A stretch of DNA of 64,000 nucleotides. Origin: Megalobrama amblycephala. Its lineage: Eukaryota; Chordata; Actinopteri; Cypriniformes; Xenocyprididae. The stretch spans positions 113,501 to 177,500 of the forward strand of contig NC_063062.1 of assembly GCF_018812025.1 (NCBI RefSeq), written 5' to 3'. The translations under genes were made by a program, and so were the position numbers. Within the stretch, counting starts at the first letter, position 1. The number at the start of each line of letters is the position of its first letter. The notes below the pieces were generated by a model. It worked only from the letters and a program-made list of their open reading frames with translations. It had not been told where the DNA came from and did no database searches. Below are positions 1 to 13,200 of the stretch, in pieces.

Positions 1-142
1 TGTGATTAGCATGTGTATATACCCCAGTATTTACATGATGAACATGTAATTCAAACAATTACTGATGTACTGCACCAAAACACGGTACTTCCAGAACACC
101 ACAGCACTAATAGCGTTATCACGGCAGTGTTAGCGCTCTTAC

Positions 143-251
143 CGATCACACAGTTGGAGTAAATGTCCAGCAGCAGCAGAACCAGCATCATATACGAGCT
201 CATCACGTTCCGTCCGCGTTCAAAAACCCATTTCAGTCCGTTCGCTGTCAT
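143..251 (-). CDS. tm2d3: Probable tm2d3, first coding exon (partial gene)
   Basis: A minus-strand ATG at 251 opens a short exon ending at a clean donor (ATCG then GTAAGAG; GT at 142-141). It encodes about 36 residues: a basic start, then the hydrophobic run MLVLLLLDIY, which fits a signal peptide. The rest of the gene would lie left of the window. The name rests mainly on position: in human 15q26.3 TM2D3 lies immediately downstream of TARSL2 on the same strand, and here this exon is 1 kb beyond the tars3 3' end in the same orientation. The exon does not include the diagnostic TM2 domain, so sequence alone does not prove the name. TM2D3 proteins are small, with an N-terminal signal peptide and two C-terminal membrane segments. 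A different secreted or membrane protein remains possible. Confidence 0.5.
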
Positions 252-1049
252 TCCGAACTCTGCTTCTGCTGCCCGACGGACTCCACTGCCGACTTCCGCT
301 AACGTAAAAGTCCTAGTGCTAATTCAAAATAAAAGTCCGATTTCTGAGGGGGAAAATTGCTTAAAACTTCTCCAGGGCCCCAAAAATCCTCAGACCCCTG
401 AGGGTTAACCTGTTAACTGCCACTGGCCCACCGGTAGGCCCACAGCCATTACATAATATAACAGTAATATTTTATAATAAATCTAAACCTTGACAAACTA
501 TATATCATTTGAAAGCTTAGAATCTCTATATTTGGTGACTGATTTTCAAAATAAAACAATATCAATTTGCAACAAGCATATTTTCATACTCATAAGGCAT
601 GTTCAAACCTTTATTTTGAAATAGCGATGAACATGAAAAATCATGTCTAAAAAAAGTGGGGTTGACAGTTAACAGGTTAATCTTTTTAGGGAGAAGATTA
701 TTATTAGAAGTTATTTATCACATTTTATAACACACGATCTAAACTTTTCGCAGAAAGATATATTCCTTTATTTTTTTAACAGTAGCCATGAGAAAGTGCA
801 GCTTTGGGAACTAGCTAAAATATAAATTTATGTTTATTTTATTTCAAGTAGCAAAAACCTTTTAGTTTTAGTTTCAGTTAACTATAACCCTAGCAATGTG
901 TGATTTATAATGGAGTAAAATGGCTCAAAGGGAATATTTAATTAATTATTTAATTCATTAATTTCAAAGATTGCCTCAATAACAAACAGGTCTATATGCT
1001 GTTTCTCAGAAGCTACTGTCCGTGTGTGACTGAGACAAACAAGAAACAT
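252..1049. other. tm2d3-tars3 intergenic spacer
   Basis: This gap probably holds the tm2d3 promoter at its left end and the tars3 polyadenylation site at its right end. It contains one TTAA-flanked inverted-repeat element (405-680). The rest is AT-rich sequence, including a TAGTTTTAGTTTCAGTTAAC stretch near 860-880 that resembles a dispersed fish repeat. No coding sequence was seen. Confidence 0.5.
405..680. mobile_element. Short TTAA-flanked inverted-repeat element (piggyBac-like MITE)
   Basis: The segment is bounded by TTAA at 405-408 and 677-680. Just inside, the ends are inverted copies: CCTGTTAACTGCCA on the left and TGACAGTTAACAGG on the right. TTAA target duplications with CC...GG termini are the hallmark of piggyBac-type insertions. 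The interior is AT-rich with no coding frame, so it would be non-autonomous. The family assignment is inferred from the ends only. Confidence 0.5.
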
Positions 1050-1069
1050 GATGCAGAACTTTGAGAGTC

Positions 1070-1075
1070 TTTATT
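1070..1075 (-). terminator. tars3 polyadenylation signal (AATAAA)
   Basis: The minus strand reads AATAAA here, about 195 bases beyond the tars3 stop codon at 1271-1269. This gives a compact 3' UTR. No closer signal was noted. Confidence 0.6.
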
Positions 1076-1268
1076 CCAAACCTTCAGCACTTGAACACAA
1101 ACAGCAAAACACTTTAACACCAAACCATCACATCGTTTCACACGGCCAGAGAACAAAGCCGTTCGTTCACAGATCCTCCTCCAGTGCATCTCTCCGAGTA
1201 AACATTACTGTATTCCTCCTTCATATGCCTGATTTCCCATCTCGGACGATAAAGACTCTGTCAGCGGC

Positions 1269-4200
1269 TCAGAAGTCTTCCTCAGCGCTGCGGCACCTGG
1301 ACTGTCTGAGGAGCGTCAGTCTGGCCATCACCTCCTCCAGCGGCAGCTCTCCGTGCACTTTATTATCTCTCGTGCGCACGTTCACACTGTTAGTGACACG
1401 CTCCTTCTCGCCCACCACTGCGAAGACAAACAGAGACAAACACGCCGGACAGCTGGCGTATCAGCGCACGCGTTCACACTCGATCGCTCTGAGCGCAGAG
1501 GACGCTCGTTTCTTACCCAGGATGAAGTTGTACTGCGACAGCTGTGCGTTACGAATCTTCTTGTTCAGAAGGCAACTGGAATCCAAATCAGCATCGGCCA
1601 TGAAACCGGCTTCAACGAACCGTTTACAGACCTGAAGCGGGAGGAAGATCAAGACACTCAGAAGATTACTGAACATTAAGGATGTTGTAAAATCAAAGTC
1701 TAACCAAGTTGTGTCGAGTCGCTTAAAGTTTTTAAAATACTATTTCAATGGTAACATCCAATTTCAAAACAGTTTTCACAGTGAATTTTGATTGTTTAAG
1801 CTTTCCAATGACGCCTAATTTATGATGATCACTAAAATATGTGATGGAAATATGGGAATAAAAACAGCAAGAGACACTGACAGTTCACAGGATATATGAT
1901 TACAAAGATTAACAGATTCTCGTAATTGTAGTTTATTTCTCGCGATTCTGAAGTTTTTTCACAATCGCGAGTTTAAAACTTGCAATTCTGACTTCGTAAA
2001 CCCAAGTTTATTTCTCGTAATTCTGACTTCATAAACATGAGTTTATATTTTGCAATTCTAACTTTTTCTTGCAATCGGCAGTTTATATCTCATAATTCTG
2101 ACTTTTTTCTTGTAAACGCAAGTTTATATTTTGCAATTCTGACTTTTTTCTCGTGAACAAGTTTACATCTTGCAATTGATTTTTTTCTAGTAAATGCGAG
2201 TTTATCTCGCAATTCTGACTTTTTTCCTCAAACTAGAATTTATATTTCGCAATTCTGACTTTTCTCGCAATTCTGACTTCGTAAACGCAAGTTTATATTT
2301 TGTAATTCTGACTTTTTTCTCGTAAACAAGTTTACATCTTGCAATTTATTTTTTTCTAGTAAATGCGAGTTTATCTCACAATTCTAACTTTTTTCTAGTA
2401 AACACGAGTATATATTTCACAATTCTGACTTTTTTCCTCATAAACGAGAGTTTATATTTCGCAATTCTGACTTTTTTCTCGTAATTCTGACTTCGTAAAC
2501 CCGTTTATATTTCGCAATTCTGACTTTTTATTGCAATTCTGACTTCATAAATGCAAGTTTATATTTTGCAATTCTGACTTCTCTCAACCTCTCAATCTCT
2601 GAGTTTTTTTTTCTGAGTTTATCTCGCAATTTTGACTTTTCTCACAATAGTGAGTTTTATCTTGCAATTCTGGCTTTATTTCACCCAATTGTAGTTTATT
2701 TCTCAAAATTCTGACTTTTTTCCTCGCAATCATAGTTTATATTTCGAAATTCTGACTTTTTCTTGCAATTCTGACTTTATAAATGCAAGTTTATATTTTG
2801 CAATTCTGACTTTTTTCTCGTGAACAAGTTTACATCTTGCAATTGATTTTTTTCTAGTAAATGCGAGTTTATCTCGCAATTCTGACTTTTTTCCTCAAAC
2901 TAGAATTTATATTTCGCAATTCTGACTTTTTTCTCGTAAACACGAGTTTATATTTCGCAATTCTGACTTTTCTCTCAATTCTGACTTCGTAAACGCAAGT
3001 TTATATTTTGCAATTCTGACTTTTTTCTCGTAAACAAGTTTACATCTTGCAATTGATTTTTTTCTAGTAAATGCGAGTTTATCTCACAATTCTAACTTTT
3101 TTCTGGTAAACACGAGTATATATCTCACAATTCAGATTTTTTTCCTCATAAACGAGAGTTTATATTTCACAATTCTGACTTTTTTCCTCATAAACGAGAG
3201 TTTATATTTCGCAATTCTGACTTTTTTCTCATAATTCTGACTTCGTAAACCCGTTTATATTTCGCAATTCTGACTTTTTATTGCAATTCTGACTTCATAA
3301 ATGCAAGTTTATATTTTGCAATTCTGACTTCTCTCAACCTCTCAACCTCTGAGTTTTTTTTTCTGAGTTTATCTCGCAATTTTGACTTTTCTCACAATAG
3401 TGAGTTTTATCTTGCAATTCTGGCTTTATTTCACCCAATTGTAGTTTATTTCTCAAAATTCTGACTTTTTTCCTCGCAATCATAGTTTATATTTCGAAAT
3501 TCTGACTTTTTCTTGCAATTCTGACTTTATAAATGCAAGTTTATATTTTGCAATTCTGACTTTTTTCTCGTGAACAAGTTTACATCTTGCAATTGATTTT
3601 TTTCTAGTAAATGCGAGTTTATCTCGCAATTCTGACTTTTTTCCTCAAACTAGAATTTATATTTCGCAATTCTGACTTTTTTCTCGTAAACACGAGTTTA
3701 TATTTCGCAATTCTGACTTTTCTCGCAATTCTGACTTCGTAAACGCAAGTTTATATTTTGCAATTCTGACTTTTTTCTCGTAAACAAGTTTACATCTTGC
3801 AATTGATTTTTTTCTAGTAAATGCGAGTTTATCTCGCAATTCTGACTTTTTTCCTCAAACTAGAATTTATATTTCGCAATTCTGACTTTTTTCTCGTAAA
3901 CACGAGTTTATATTTCGCAATTCTGACTTTTCTCGCAATTCTGACTTCGTAAACGCAAGTTTATATTTTGCAATTCTGACTTTTTTCTCGTAAACAAGTT
4001 TACATCTTGCAATTGATTTTTTTCTAGTAAATGCGAGTTTATCTCACAATTCTAACTTTTTTCTGGTAAACACGAGTATATATCTCACAATTCAGATTTT
4101 TTTTCTTGTAAACAAGTTTATATTTCACAATTCTGACTTTTTTCCTCATAAACGAGAGTTTATATTTCGCAATTCTGACTTTTTTCTCATAATTCTGACT

Positions 4201-7200
4201 TCGTAAACCCGTTTATATTTCGCAATTCTGACTTTTTATTGCAATTCTGACTTCATAAATGCAAGTTTATATTTTGCAATTCTGACTTCTCTCAACATCT
4301 CAACCTCTGAGTTTTTTTTTCTGAGTTTATCTCGCAATTTTGACTTTTCTCACAATAGTGAGTTTTATCTTGCAATTCTGGCTTTATTTCACCCAATTGT
4401 AGTTTATTTCTCAAAATTCTGACTTTTTTCCTCGCAATCATAGTTTATATTTCGAAATTCTGACTTTTTCTTGCAATTCTGACTTTATAAATGCAAGTTT
4501 ATATTTTGCAATTCTGACTTTTTTCTCGTGAACAAGTTTACATCTTGCAATTGATTTTTTTCTAGTAAATGCGAGTTTATCTCGCAATTCTGACTTTTTT
4601 CCTCAAACTAGAATTTATATTTCGCAATTCTGACTTTTTTCTCGTAAACACGAGTTTATATTTCGCAATTCTGACTTTTCTCGCAATTCTGACTTCGTAA
4701 ACGCAAGTTTATATTTTGCAATTCTGACTTTTTTCTCGTAAACAAGTTTACATCTTGCAATTGATTTTTTTCTAGTAAATGCGAGTTTATCTCGCAATTC
4801 TGACTTTTTTCCTCAAACTAGAATTTATATTTCGCAATTCTGACTTTTTTCTCGTAAACACGAGTTTATATTTCGCAATTCTGACTTTTCTCGCAATTCT
4901 GACTTCGTAAACGCAAGTTTATATTTTGCAATTCTGACTTTTTTCTCGTAAACAAGTTTACATCTTGCAATTGATTTTTTTCTAGTAAATGCGAGTTTAT
5001 CTCACAATTCTAACTTTTTTCTGGTAAACACGAGTATATATCTCACAATTCAGATTTTTTTTCTTGTAAACAAGTTTATATTTCACAATTCTGACTTTTT
5101 TCCTCATAAACGAGAGTTTATATTTCGCAATTCTGACTTTTTTTTCGTAATTCTGACTTCGTAAACCCGTTTATATTTCGCAATTCTGACTTTTTATTGC
5201 AATTCTGACTTCATAAATGCAAGTTTATATTTTGCAATTCTGACTTCTCTCAACCTCTCAACCTCTGAGTTTTTTTTTCTGAGTTTATCTCGCAATTTTG
5301 ACTTTTCTCACAATAGTGAGTTTTATCTTGCAATTCTGGCTTTATTTCACCCAATTGTAGTTTATTTCTCAAAATTCTGACTTTTTTCCTCGCAATCATA
5401 GTTTATATTTCGAAATTCTGACTTTTTCTTGCAATTCTGACTTTATAAATGCAAGTTTATATTTTGCAATTCTGACTTTTTTCTCGTAAACAAGTTTACA
5501 TCTTGCAATTGATTTTTTTTCTAGTAAATGCGAGTTTCTCGCAATTCTGACTTCGTAAACCCAAGTTTATATTTAGCAATTCTGATTTTTTTCTCGTAAA
5601 TGCAAGTTTACATCTCACATCTTTTTCTAGTAAACGCGAGTTCATATTTTGCAATTCTAACTTTTCCTCGCAATCGGCAGTTTATATCTCATAATTCTGA
5701 TTTTTTTCTTGCAATCGCAAGTTTATGTCTCGCAATTTTTTCTCGTAATCGCACTCACAAATCGTTCATAATAAGAGCAGGAACAGTCTCTGTTCTTCAG
5801 TAAGTGATGACAGAGCTGATGTTGTACCTGTTTGGCGTATTCTTCCAGAGTTGGGTTAACCGGCACCAGCATCACCTGACGTGGAGACAACCACAGCGGC
5901 CTGAGGAAACACAGACACAACGAGAACAAGCTTTAGAAGACCTCGAATCATATTCATTGAACAATCACTTTTCTGGCATCAACCAAAGTGTGATGCAGCT
6001 TTGCAATGTAATGCAATGTAAGCAGTTACTACAATAAAACTAGTTTTAATTACCACTGTAACCAAAATTATCTTAACAGCTTTTATTTATTTATGATTTT
6101 TTATTGTTTCTTATAGTTTAAGCTAACTATAACAACACTGATTAAAATGATTCAGAACAATTTCTCACCATTTCCCGGCGTAGTTCTCCGTGAGGATGGC
6201 GATCATTCGCTCCACGGAGCCCAGAATGGCGCGGTGAATGATCACCGGTCGGGCCTTGTCATCCCCATCTTTCCTGCAACGGTTCAGACAGTTAAAACAA
6301 AGATTGTAAAGCCGTCTGAGCGTTTACAGCGAGTGCGGAGCTGTTCTCACCCCACATATGTGAGATTGAAGCGGACGGGTAACTGGAAGTCCAGCTGAAT
6401 CGTGGCGCACTGGTGATAACGGCCGATGGCGTCTTTAATCTTGATGTCAATCTGGAGCAGAAGAGTTCAGAGAAATGATTATTCCTGCTGGGAAACGTCT
6501 GGATATGGAAGCTTGTTTCCACCATGGAAAACAAACAAAAAAATTAAAATAAAAAAGGTTAATGCTTTTTTCTCACAATTGCAATTTTTTTATCTCGCAA
6601 TTATGATTTTTTCACAATCACAAGATTATTTCTCACAATTCAGAATTTTTTTCCAATCGTAGTTTTTTTTCGCAATTGTAGTTTATTTTTTCACAATCGT
6701 AGTTTATTTTTTTCGCAATCATAGTTTATTTTGTAATCATAGTTTATTTTTTCATAATCGTAGTTTATTTCGCAATCGTAGTTTATTTCGCAATCAGTTT
6801 ATTTTTTCACAATCGTAGTTTATTTTGTAATCGTAGTTTATTTTTTCGCAATCGTAGTTTATTATTTCTCTCAATTATGACTCTCATATGTCGTAAGTTT
6901 ATTTCTCACAATTCTGAATTTTTTCGCAATCGTAGTTTATTTTTTGCAATCGTAGTTTATTTTGTAATCATAGTTTATTTTACACAAACGTAATTTATTT
7001 TGTAATCATAGTTTATTTTACACAAACGTAATTTATTTTGCAATCATATTTATTTTGCAATCATAGTTTATTTTTTTGCAATCGTAGTTTATTTTATCTA
7101 TCGTAGTTTATTTCGCAATCATAGCTTATTTCTCTTGTCATGAGAAATGAAGTGTTCTCTTCCAAACAACTTGATAAAGATTTCAATTATAAGAAAAGAT

Positions 7201-10200
7201 ATAATAAAAAGCAGAAAATTGTTGATCTTGGAGAATCTCTAGGGGTACATAAGGTGACAAAAACACACATGCTGTACGCTCAAGTGTCGTGTATACCACA
7301 TCCTGTGAAGATGACGTATGTTGCATTATGTGTGTGGGTGAACATGGGTTCTGGAGAACAGAAGCATTGTTGTGTTTAACTGCCAAAAATGAAGACAGTT
7401 AGAAAAACAAATGTCTAGTAGAAATCTGATAAAAATGCAAACGCAAACAGGAAATGCATTGATGCAAGTAAAAAAGATGATTGATGCAAAAGTAACAGCA
7501 ATTGATGCATATAGGTAATACGTTAACGCAAGTAGAAGCAACATGTGTGTAAATGAAGAGATAATGTGCATCAAAATGAATTTAAAAGCAGGAGCTCTTA
7601 GAGCTCTGGTGTGTGAAAGATCGGTTGAAGAAAGAGCTTACAAGCAAGCGGAAGCCACAACCACAACCCTCAGAAGATTAAAGAAGACACCTGATGTTCT
7701 TAGAGAGAAGAGGGTAAGCTATAAAATATAATTGTTCATCCTGGTCCATGGAACTTTCAGCTTAGCTGGCATAGAGAGGTGCATCTAGCTTTTGCCTTGC
7801 AAGAAATAATAAAATGAGAATGAGGACTGCCCTCAAACTCAGTCTGTTTATTGTTGTAGAGTGAGAATCCATTTGGGGTATCAGAAGTTGATTGTCTGAA
7901 ACAGATAGATTTTTATAAAGATATCCCGATGGACTTTACAAAGTCAGTCAAGGTTGTCAATCAGTCGTAACAGTGTGGGCCGTGGGAGTGCATTAGCAGG
8001 CACAGCTGTCCTCTGAGGGCGAAGAGCCAGCTGTGGTGCACTGAACGGAAGGATAACACACCACACCCAGGTAGGCTCGGTTGATATCTGAACCGCAGGC
8101 CCAGGGGGTACGGCAGTGATCAGAGTAGACCCTGAGATAATATAATCTAAGAAGAAAATATCATACGCCTACCTGACTCCTCCTGAATCTATAAAGGTGA
8201 ACCTTTTACAGGAGTTGAGTAGAGGAAGTGGCTCGTGACCAAGATAGTGTTATGTGGTCGCGGTAGAAACCACCCAGAGGTGACGGGAAACAATTCTGAC
8301 TTTTCTCAAGTTTATTTCTCGCAATTCTGACTTTATAACTTGCAAAAAGTCAGAGTTGTGTGATTTTAACCTGCAATTGCGAGAAAATGTCAAAATCGTG
8401 AGTTTAATTTTTTCTCAGAATTGCAAGTTTATATCTCACAATTTTGAGAAAAAACTGAGAATTGCAAAATAAAACATCACAATGACAGTTTTTATGTTTT
8501 TTGTTGTCCTGTGGTGGAAACAAGCTTCCATAGTTTGAGGTGATTTATGAAAGTTCTGACCTTCAGTCCGTAAAAAGCCCCGTCTCCTGGATTCAGACGT
8601 AGTTTATTTTGCAATTGTAGTTTATTTTGCAATAGTTTCTTTTTTCACAATCGTAGTTTATTTTGCAATTGTAGTTTATTTTGCAATAGTTTATTTTTTC
8701 GCAGTTGTAGTTTATTTTGCAATCGTAGTTAATTTTTTCACAATCGTAGTTTATTTTGCAATCGTAGTTTATTTTGCAATAGTTTTTTTCGCAATCGTAG
8801 TTTATTTCGCAATCAGTTTCTTTTTTCACAATCGTAGTTTATTTTGCAATCAGTTTATTTTGCAGTTGTAGTTTATTTTGCAATAGTTTCTTTTTTCACA
8901 ATCGTAGTTTATTTCACAATCGTAGTTTATTTCACAATCGTAGTTTATTTTGCAATCATAGTTTATTTTTCCGCAATCGTAGTTTATTTCACAATCAGTT
9001 TCTTTTTTCACAATCGTAATTTATTTCACAATCGTAGTTTATTTTGCAATCATAGTTTATTTTTTCGCAATCGTAGTTTATTTCGCAATCAGTTTATTTT
9101 TTCGCAATCGTAATTTATTTCACAATCATAGTTTATTTTGCAATCATAGTTTATTTTTTCACAATCGTAGATTATTTCGCAATCATAGTTTATTTTTTCG
9201 CAATCATAGTTTATTATTTCTCTCAATTATGACTTTCTTGTATGTCGAAAGTTTATTTCTCACAATTCAGAATTTATTAGCAATTGTAGTTTTTTTCACA
9301 ATCGTAGTTTATTTTGCAATTGTAGTTTATTTTGCAATAGTTTATTTTTTCACAGTCGCTTTTTCGCAATCACAAGTTTATTTCTCACAATTCTGAATTT
9401 TTTCGGAATCGTAGTTTATTTTTTCACAATCGTAGTTTATTTTGCAAACGTTTATTATGACCTTTTTCTCATAAACGCAAGTTTATATCTCGCAATTCTG
9501 ACTTTATAACTTGCAAAAAGTCAGAGTTGTTTGATATTAACTTGCAATTGCAAGAAAATGTCAAAATCGTGAGTTTAATTTTTTCTCAGAATTGCAAGTT
9601 TATATCTCACAATTTTGAGAAAAAACTGAGAATTGCAAAATAAAACATCACAATGACAGTTTTTATGTTTTTTGTTGTCCTGTGGTGGAAACAAGCTTCC
9701 ATAGTTTGAGGTGATTTATGAAAGTTCTGACCTTCGGTCCGTAAAAAGCCCCGTCTCCTGGATTCAGCCGTAGTTTATTTTGCAATTGTAGTTTATTTTG
9801 CAATAGTTTATTTTTTCACAATCGTAGTTTATTTTGCAATTGTAGTTTATTTTGCAATAGTTTATTTTTTCGCAGTTGTAGTTTATTTTGCAATCGTAGT
9901 TAATTTTTTCACAATCGTAGTTTATTTTGCAATCGTAGTTTATTTTGCAATAGTTTTTTTCGCAATCGTAGTTTATTTCGCAATCAGTTTCTTTTTTCAC
10001 AATCGTAGTTTATTTTGCAATCAGTTTATTTTGCAGTTGTAGTTTATTTTGCAATAGTTTCTTTTTTCGCAATCGTAGTTTATTTCGCAATCAGTTTCTT
10101 TTTTCACAATCGTAATTTATTTCACAATCGTAGTTTATTTTGCAATCATAGTTTATTTTTTCGCAATCGTAGTTTATTTCGCAATCAGTTTCTTTTTTCA

Positions 10201-13200
10201 CAATCGTAGTTTATTTCACAATCGTAGTTTATTTTGCAATCATAGTTTATTTTTCCGCAATCATAGTTTATTTCACAATCAGTTTCTTTTTTCACAATCG
10301 TAATTTATTTCACAATCGTAGTTTATTTTGCAATCATAGTTTATTTTTTCGCAATCGTAGTTTATTTCGCAATCAGTTTATTTTTTCGCAATCGTAGTTT
10401 ATTTTGCAATCAGTTTATTTTTCACAATCGTAATTTATTTCACAATCGTAGTTTATTTTGCAATCATAGTTTATTTTTTCACAATCGTAGATTATTTCGC
10501 AATCATAGTTTATTTTTTCGCAATCATAGTTTATTATTTCTCTCAATTATGACTTTCTTGTATGTCGAAAGTTTATTTCTCACAATTCAGAATTTATTAG
10601 CAATTGTAGTTTTTTTCACAATCGTAGTTTATTTTGCAATTGTAGTTTATTTTGCAATAGTTTATTTTTTCACAGTCGCTTTTTCGCAATCACAAGTTTA
10701 TTTCTCACAATTCTGAATTTTTTCGGAATCGTAGTTTATTTTTTCACAATCGTAGTTTATTTTGCAAACGTTTATTATGACCTTTTTCTCATAAACGCAA
10801 GTTTATATCTCGCAATTCTGACTTTATAACTTGCAAAAAGTCAGAGTTGTTTGATATTAACTTGCAATTGCAAGAAAATGTCAAAATCGTGAGTTTATTT
10901 TTTTCTCAGAATTGCAAGTTTATATCTCACAATTTTGAGAAAAAAGTGAGAATTGCAAAATAAAACATCACAATGACAGTTTTTATGTTTTTTGTTGTCC
11001 TGTGGTGGAAACAAGCTTCCATAGTTTGAGGTGATTTATGAACGCAGGAGTTCTGACCTTCGGTCCATAAAAAGCCCCGTCTCCTGGATTCAGCTTCCAC
11101 GGCTCTCCGAACTCATTCAGGCTGTTCTCCAGTTGCTATTAAAATAAAACCTCAGTTAATACTGAAGAAAAACAGCCCAAATCTCAAAGACAGCAGATAA
11201 ACGGCATTCTGGAACCTTCTCAGCTAGATTCCACACTGCAACATCTCCCAGAAACTTCTCCGGACGCGTGGAGAGATACAGCTGGAAGGAGAAGCCGAAG
11301 ACGTCGTAGACGCAGCGCAAGAAATCCAGACAGCCCTTCATCTCAGACTCGATCTGAAACAACATGAACAAACATCTCTAAATGATCTGCTTTAATGAAG
11401 GCATTACAGGTCACTGCTGGTGGAGTAAAGCGAGCTTTCAGAGCTTTATGTAAATGACAGATAAAGTTCGATTGTGAGATTGTGTCTTTCCTAAATCATG
11501 AGCTTCTGAAAACACTGAAAAACTGATTAATAATGCACGACACCCAACACAGGCTGAAACGCCTCGCTGCACCTGATCAATAGTGCAGAATATATGAGCG
11601 TCGTCCTGCTGGAAGCGCCGGACCCTCGTCAGACCCGTCAGCGTTCCCGAGAGCTCGTTCCGGTGCAACACGCCGAAGTCGGCCAGCCTGAGAGGAAGTT
11701 CACGCCAGGAGCGCGGCCGATGGCCGAACATCAGACTGACGGAGGAAGGAAACGGGAGATAATGATAGATTAAATGCATGTGCAGAGAGAAAATGTTTTT
11801 CTTACTTAGATTTTTTTGTCTTGTTTCCAGTACAAATATCTAAAAATTCTTGTTTTCGTGAAAAAGTAAGTGAGTTTTTGCTTAAAACAAGCAAAACAAT
11901 CTGCCAACAGGGTCAGAAAAATAATCTTGTTTTCACTTTGAATGAAGTTGATTTTTCTGACTCCATTAGCAGATATTTGTTCATTTTGATGCATTATTCA
12001 GTAAAGATTTAATATCTTCAGTCATTTTGTTTCTCCAATGAACGTATCTTGATTTAAGAATGTTTAGATGCTTCTGCTGGAACACAGGACAGATTCTGAG
12101 CGTGTTCACCAGTGTCCAGGGCAGTTCATGGGCTTCAGAGCGAAGACGTCCTGCTCCACAGGGAAGGAGAACATGTTTTCACTGTAGTGCTGCCAGTGAC
12201 CCGACGTCTCCCACAGTTTGCTGTTATAGATGTTTGGAGACGCCACCTCCTGAAAGCCGCGCCGGCAGTATTCGTCCTGCACACACACACACACACACAC
12301 GCGGATGAACGTTAGGGTGTTATTGAGGGCTGAACTGTGGTTTGTGTCGCGCTCTTTCTCAGACGTACCCTGATGAAATCCGTCAGTGTGTTGTAGATAA
12401 AAGCTCCTCGCGGCAGAAAGAAGCAGCTTCCTGGACTCAGATCGTGGAAGAAGAAAAGTTCTTGATCCTGTAAATCACACCAGATCTTAACAACCTCCTT
12501 CAGTCACACATGAGGAGGAAGTGACATCGTTGCTCCGCAGGAGGTGAAGAGACACGTCTGATCTGACAAACTGGCCCCAGCGACAGTATAAAAATATACC
12601 AGATAACCCACTATAGATCATGTGACGCGGCCGATGTGGGCAGCGCTGAGGTTTAACGAGGCAAGAGAACTCGAGTAATGAGGATAAGAAACATTTGTGT
12701 GAAATTATGAGCCGGACAGAACCGGACAGACACGACTGCTCCTTACAAGAGTCGAGAAACAGATTCACTAAGAAAAATTAAAAATTAAGAAAAACCCTTC
12801 CGAGATAAAAAACAGCCTATTCTATATATAAATTCTAGAAATATTAACTTCTTAAATGAATATTTTAGCTAATGAAAAAGTGAGAGCTCAGTAAATCGGC
12901 TGTGACGTTCTCTCATACTGCACCTTCCCGATCTTGCGGTGGTCTCTGTTTTTAGCTTCCTCCTGGAAACGTTCCCATTCCTTCAGCATTTTGCTGTCAG
13001 GAAAAGAGATTCCATAGATCCGCTGAAGGGTCTCCATGTCAGAGCGGCCTTCCCAGTACGTGGAGGAATTCTACACAACAGACACATATTCAGTTCAGTT
13101 CAATTCCATTCCATTCAATTTAATTCCATTCCATTCAAATCAATTCTGTTCAGTTCAATTTAATTCTGTTCCGTTCAGTTCAATTCCATTCAATTCAATT

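Larger units (their letters stand above)
8290..10985. repeat. Tandemly duplicated CAATCGTAGTTTATTT block, tars3 intron 14
   Basis: Direct repeats of CAATCGTAGTTTATTT are organised into large near-identical blocks. The landmark GTTCTGACCTTC recurs at 8553, 9724 and 11050, giving periods of 1171 and 1326 bases. Each block ends with GTGGTGGAAACAAGCTTCCA followed by GATTTATGAA and a piece of tars3 exon 14 (intact exon at 11058-11135). The duplication therefore included the edge of a coding exon. Confidence 0.85.

Noticed and set aside
1048..1635. 195-codon plus-strand open frame
   Set aside because: It lies antisense to tars3 exons 18 and 19 and their 3' UTR. The minus strand has conserved TARS sequence with correct splice sites, so this is a shadow.
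8593..10209. Several 64-89-codon frames rich in CKINYD or VYFAIV peptides
   Set aside because: They come from the CAATCGTAGTTTATTT array in tars3 intron 14 and change only with the repeat.
1915..10985. Regularly spaced repeats considered as a CRISPR array
   Set aside because: The repeats are degenerate, contiguous and lie in introns of a vertebrate gene, with no unique spacers.
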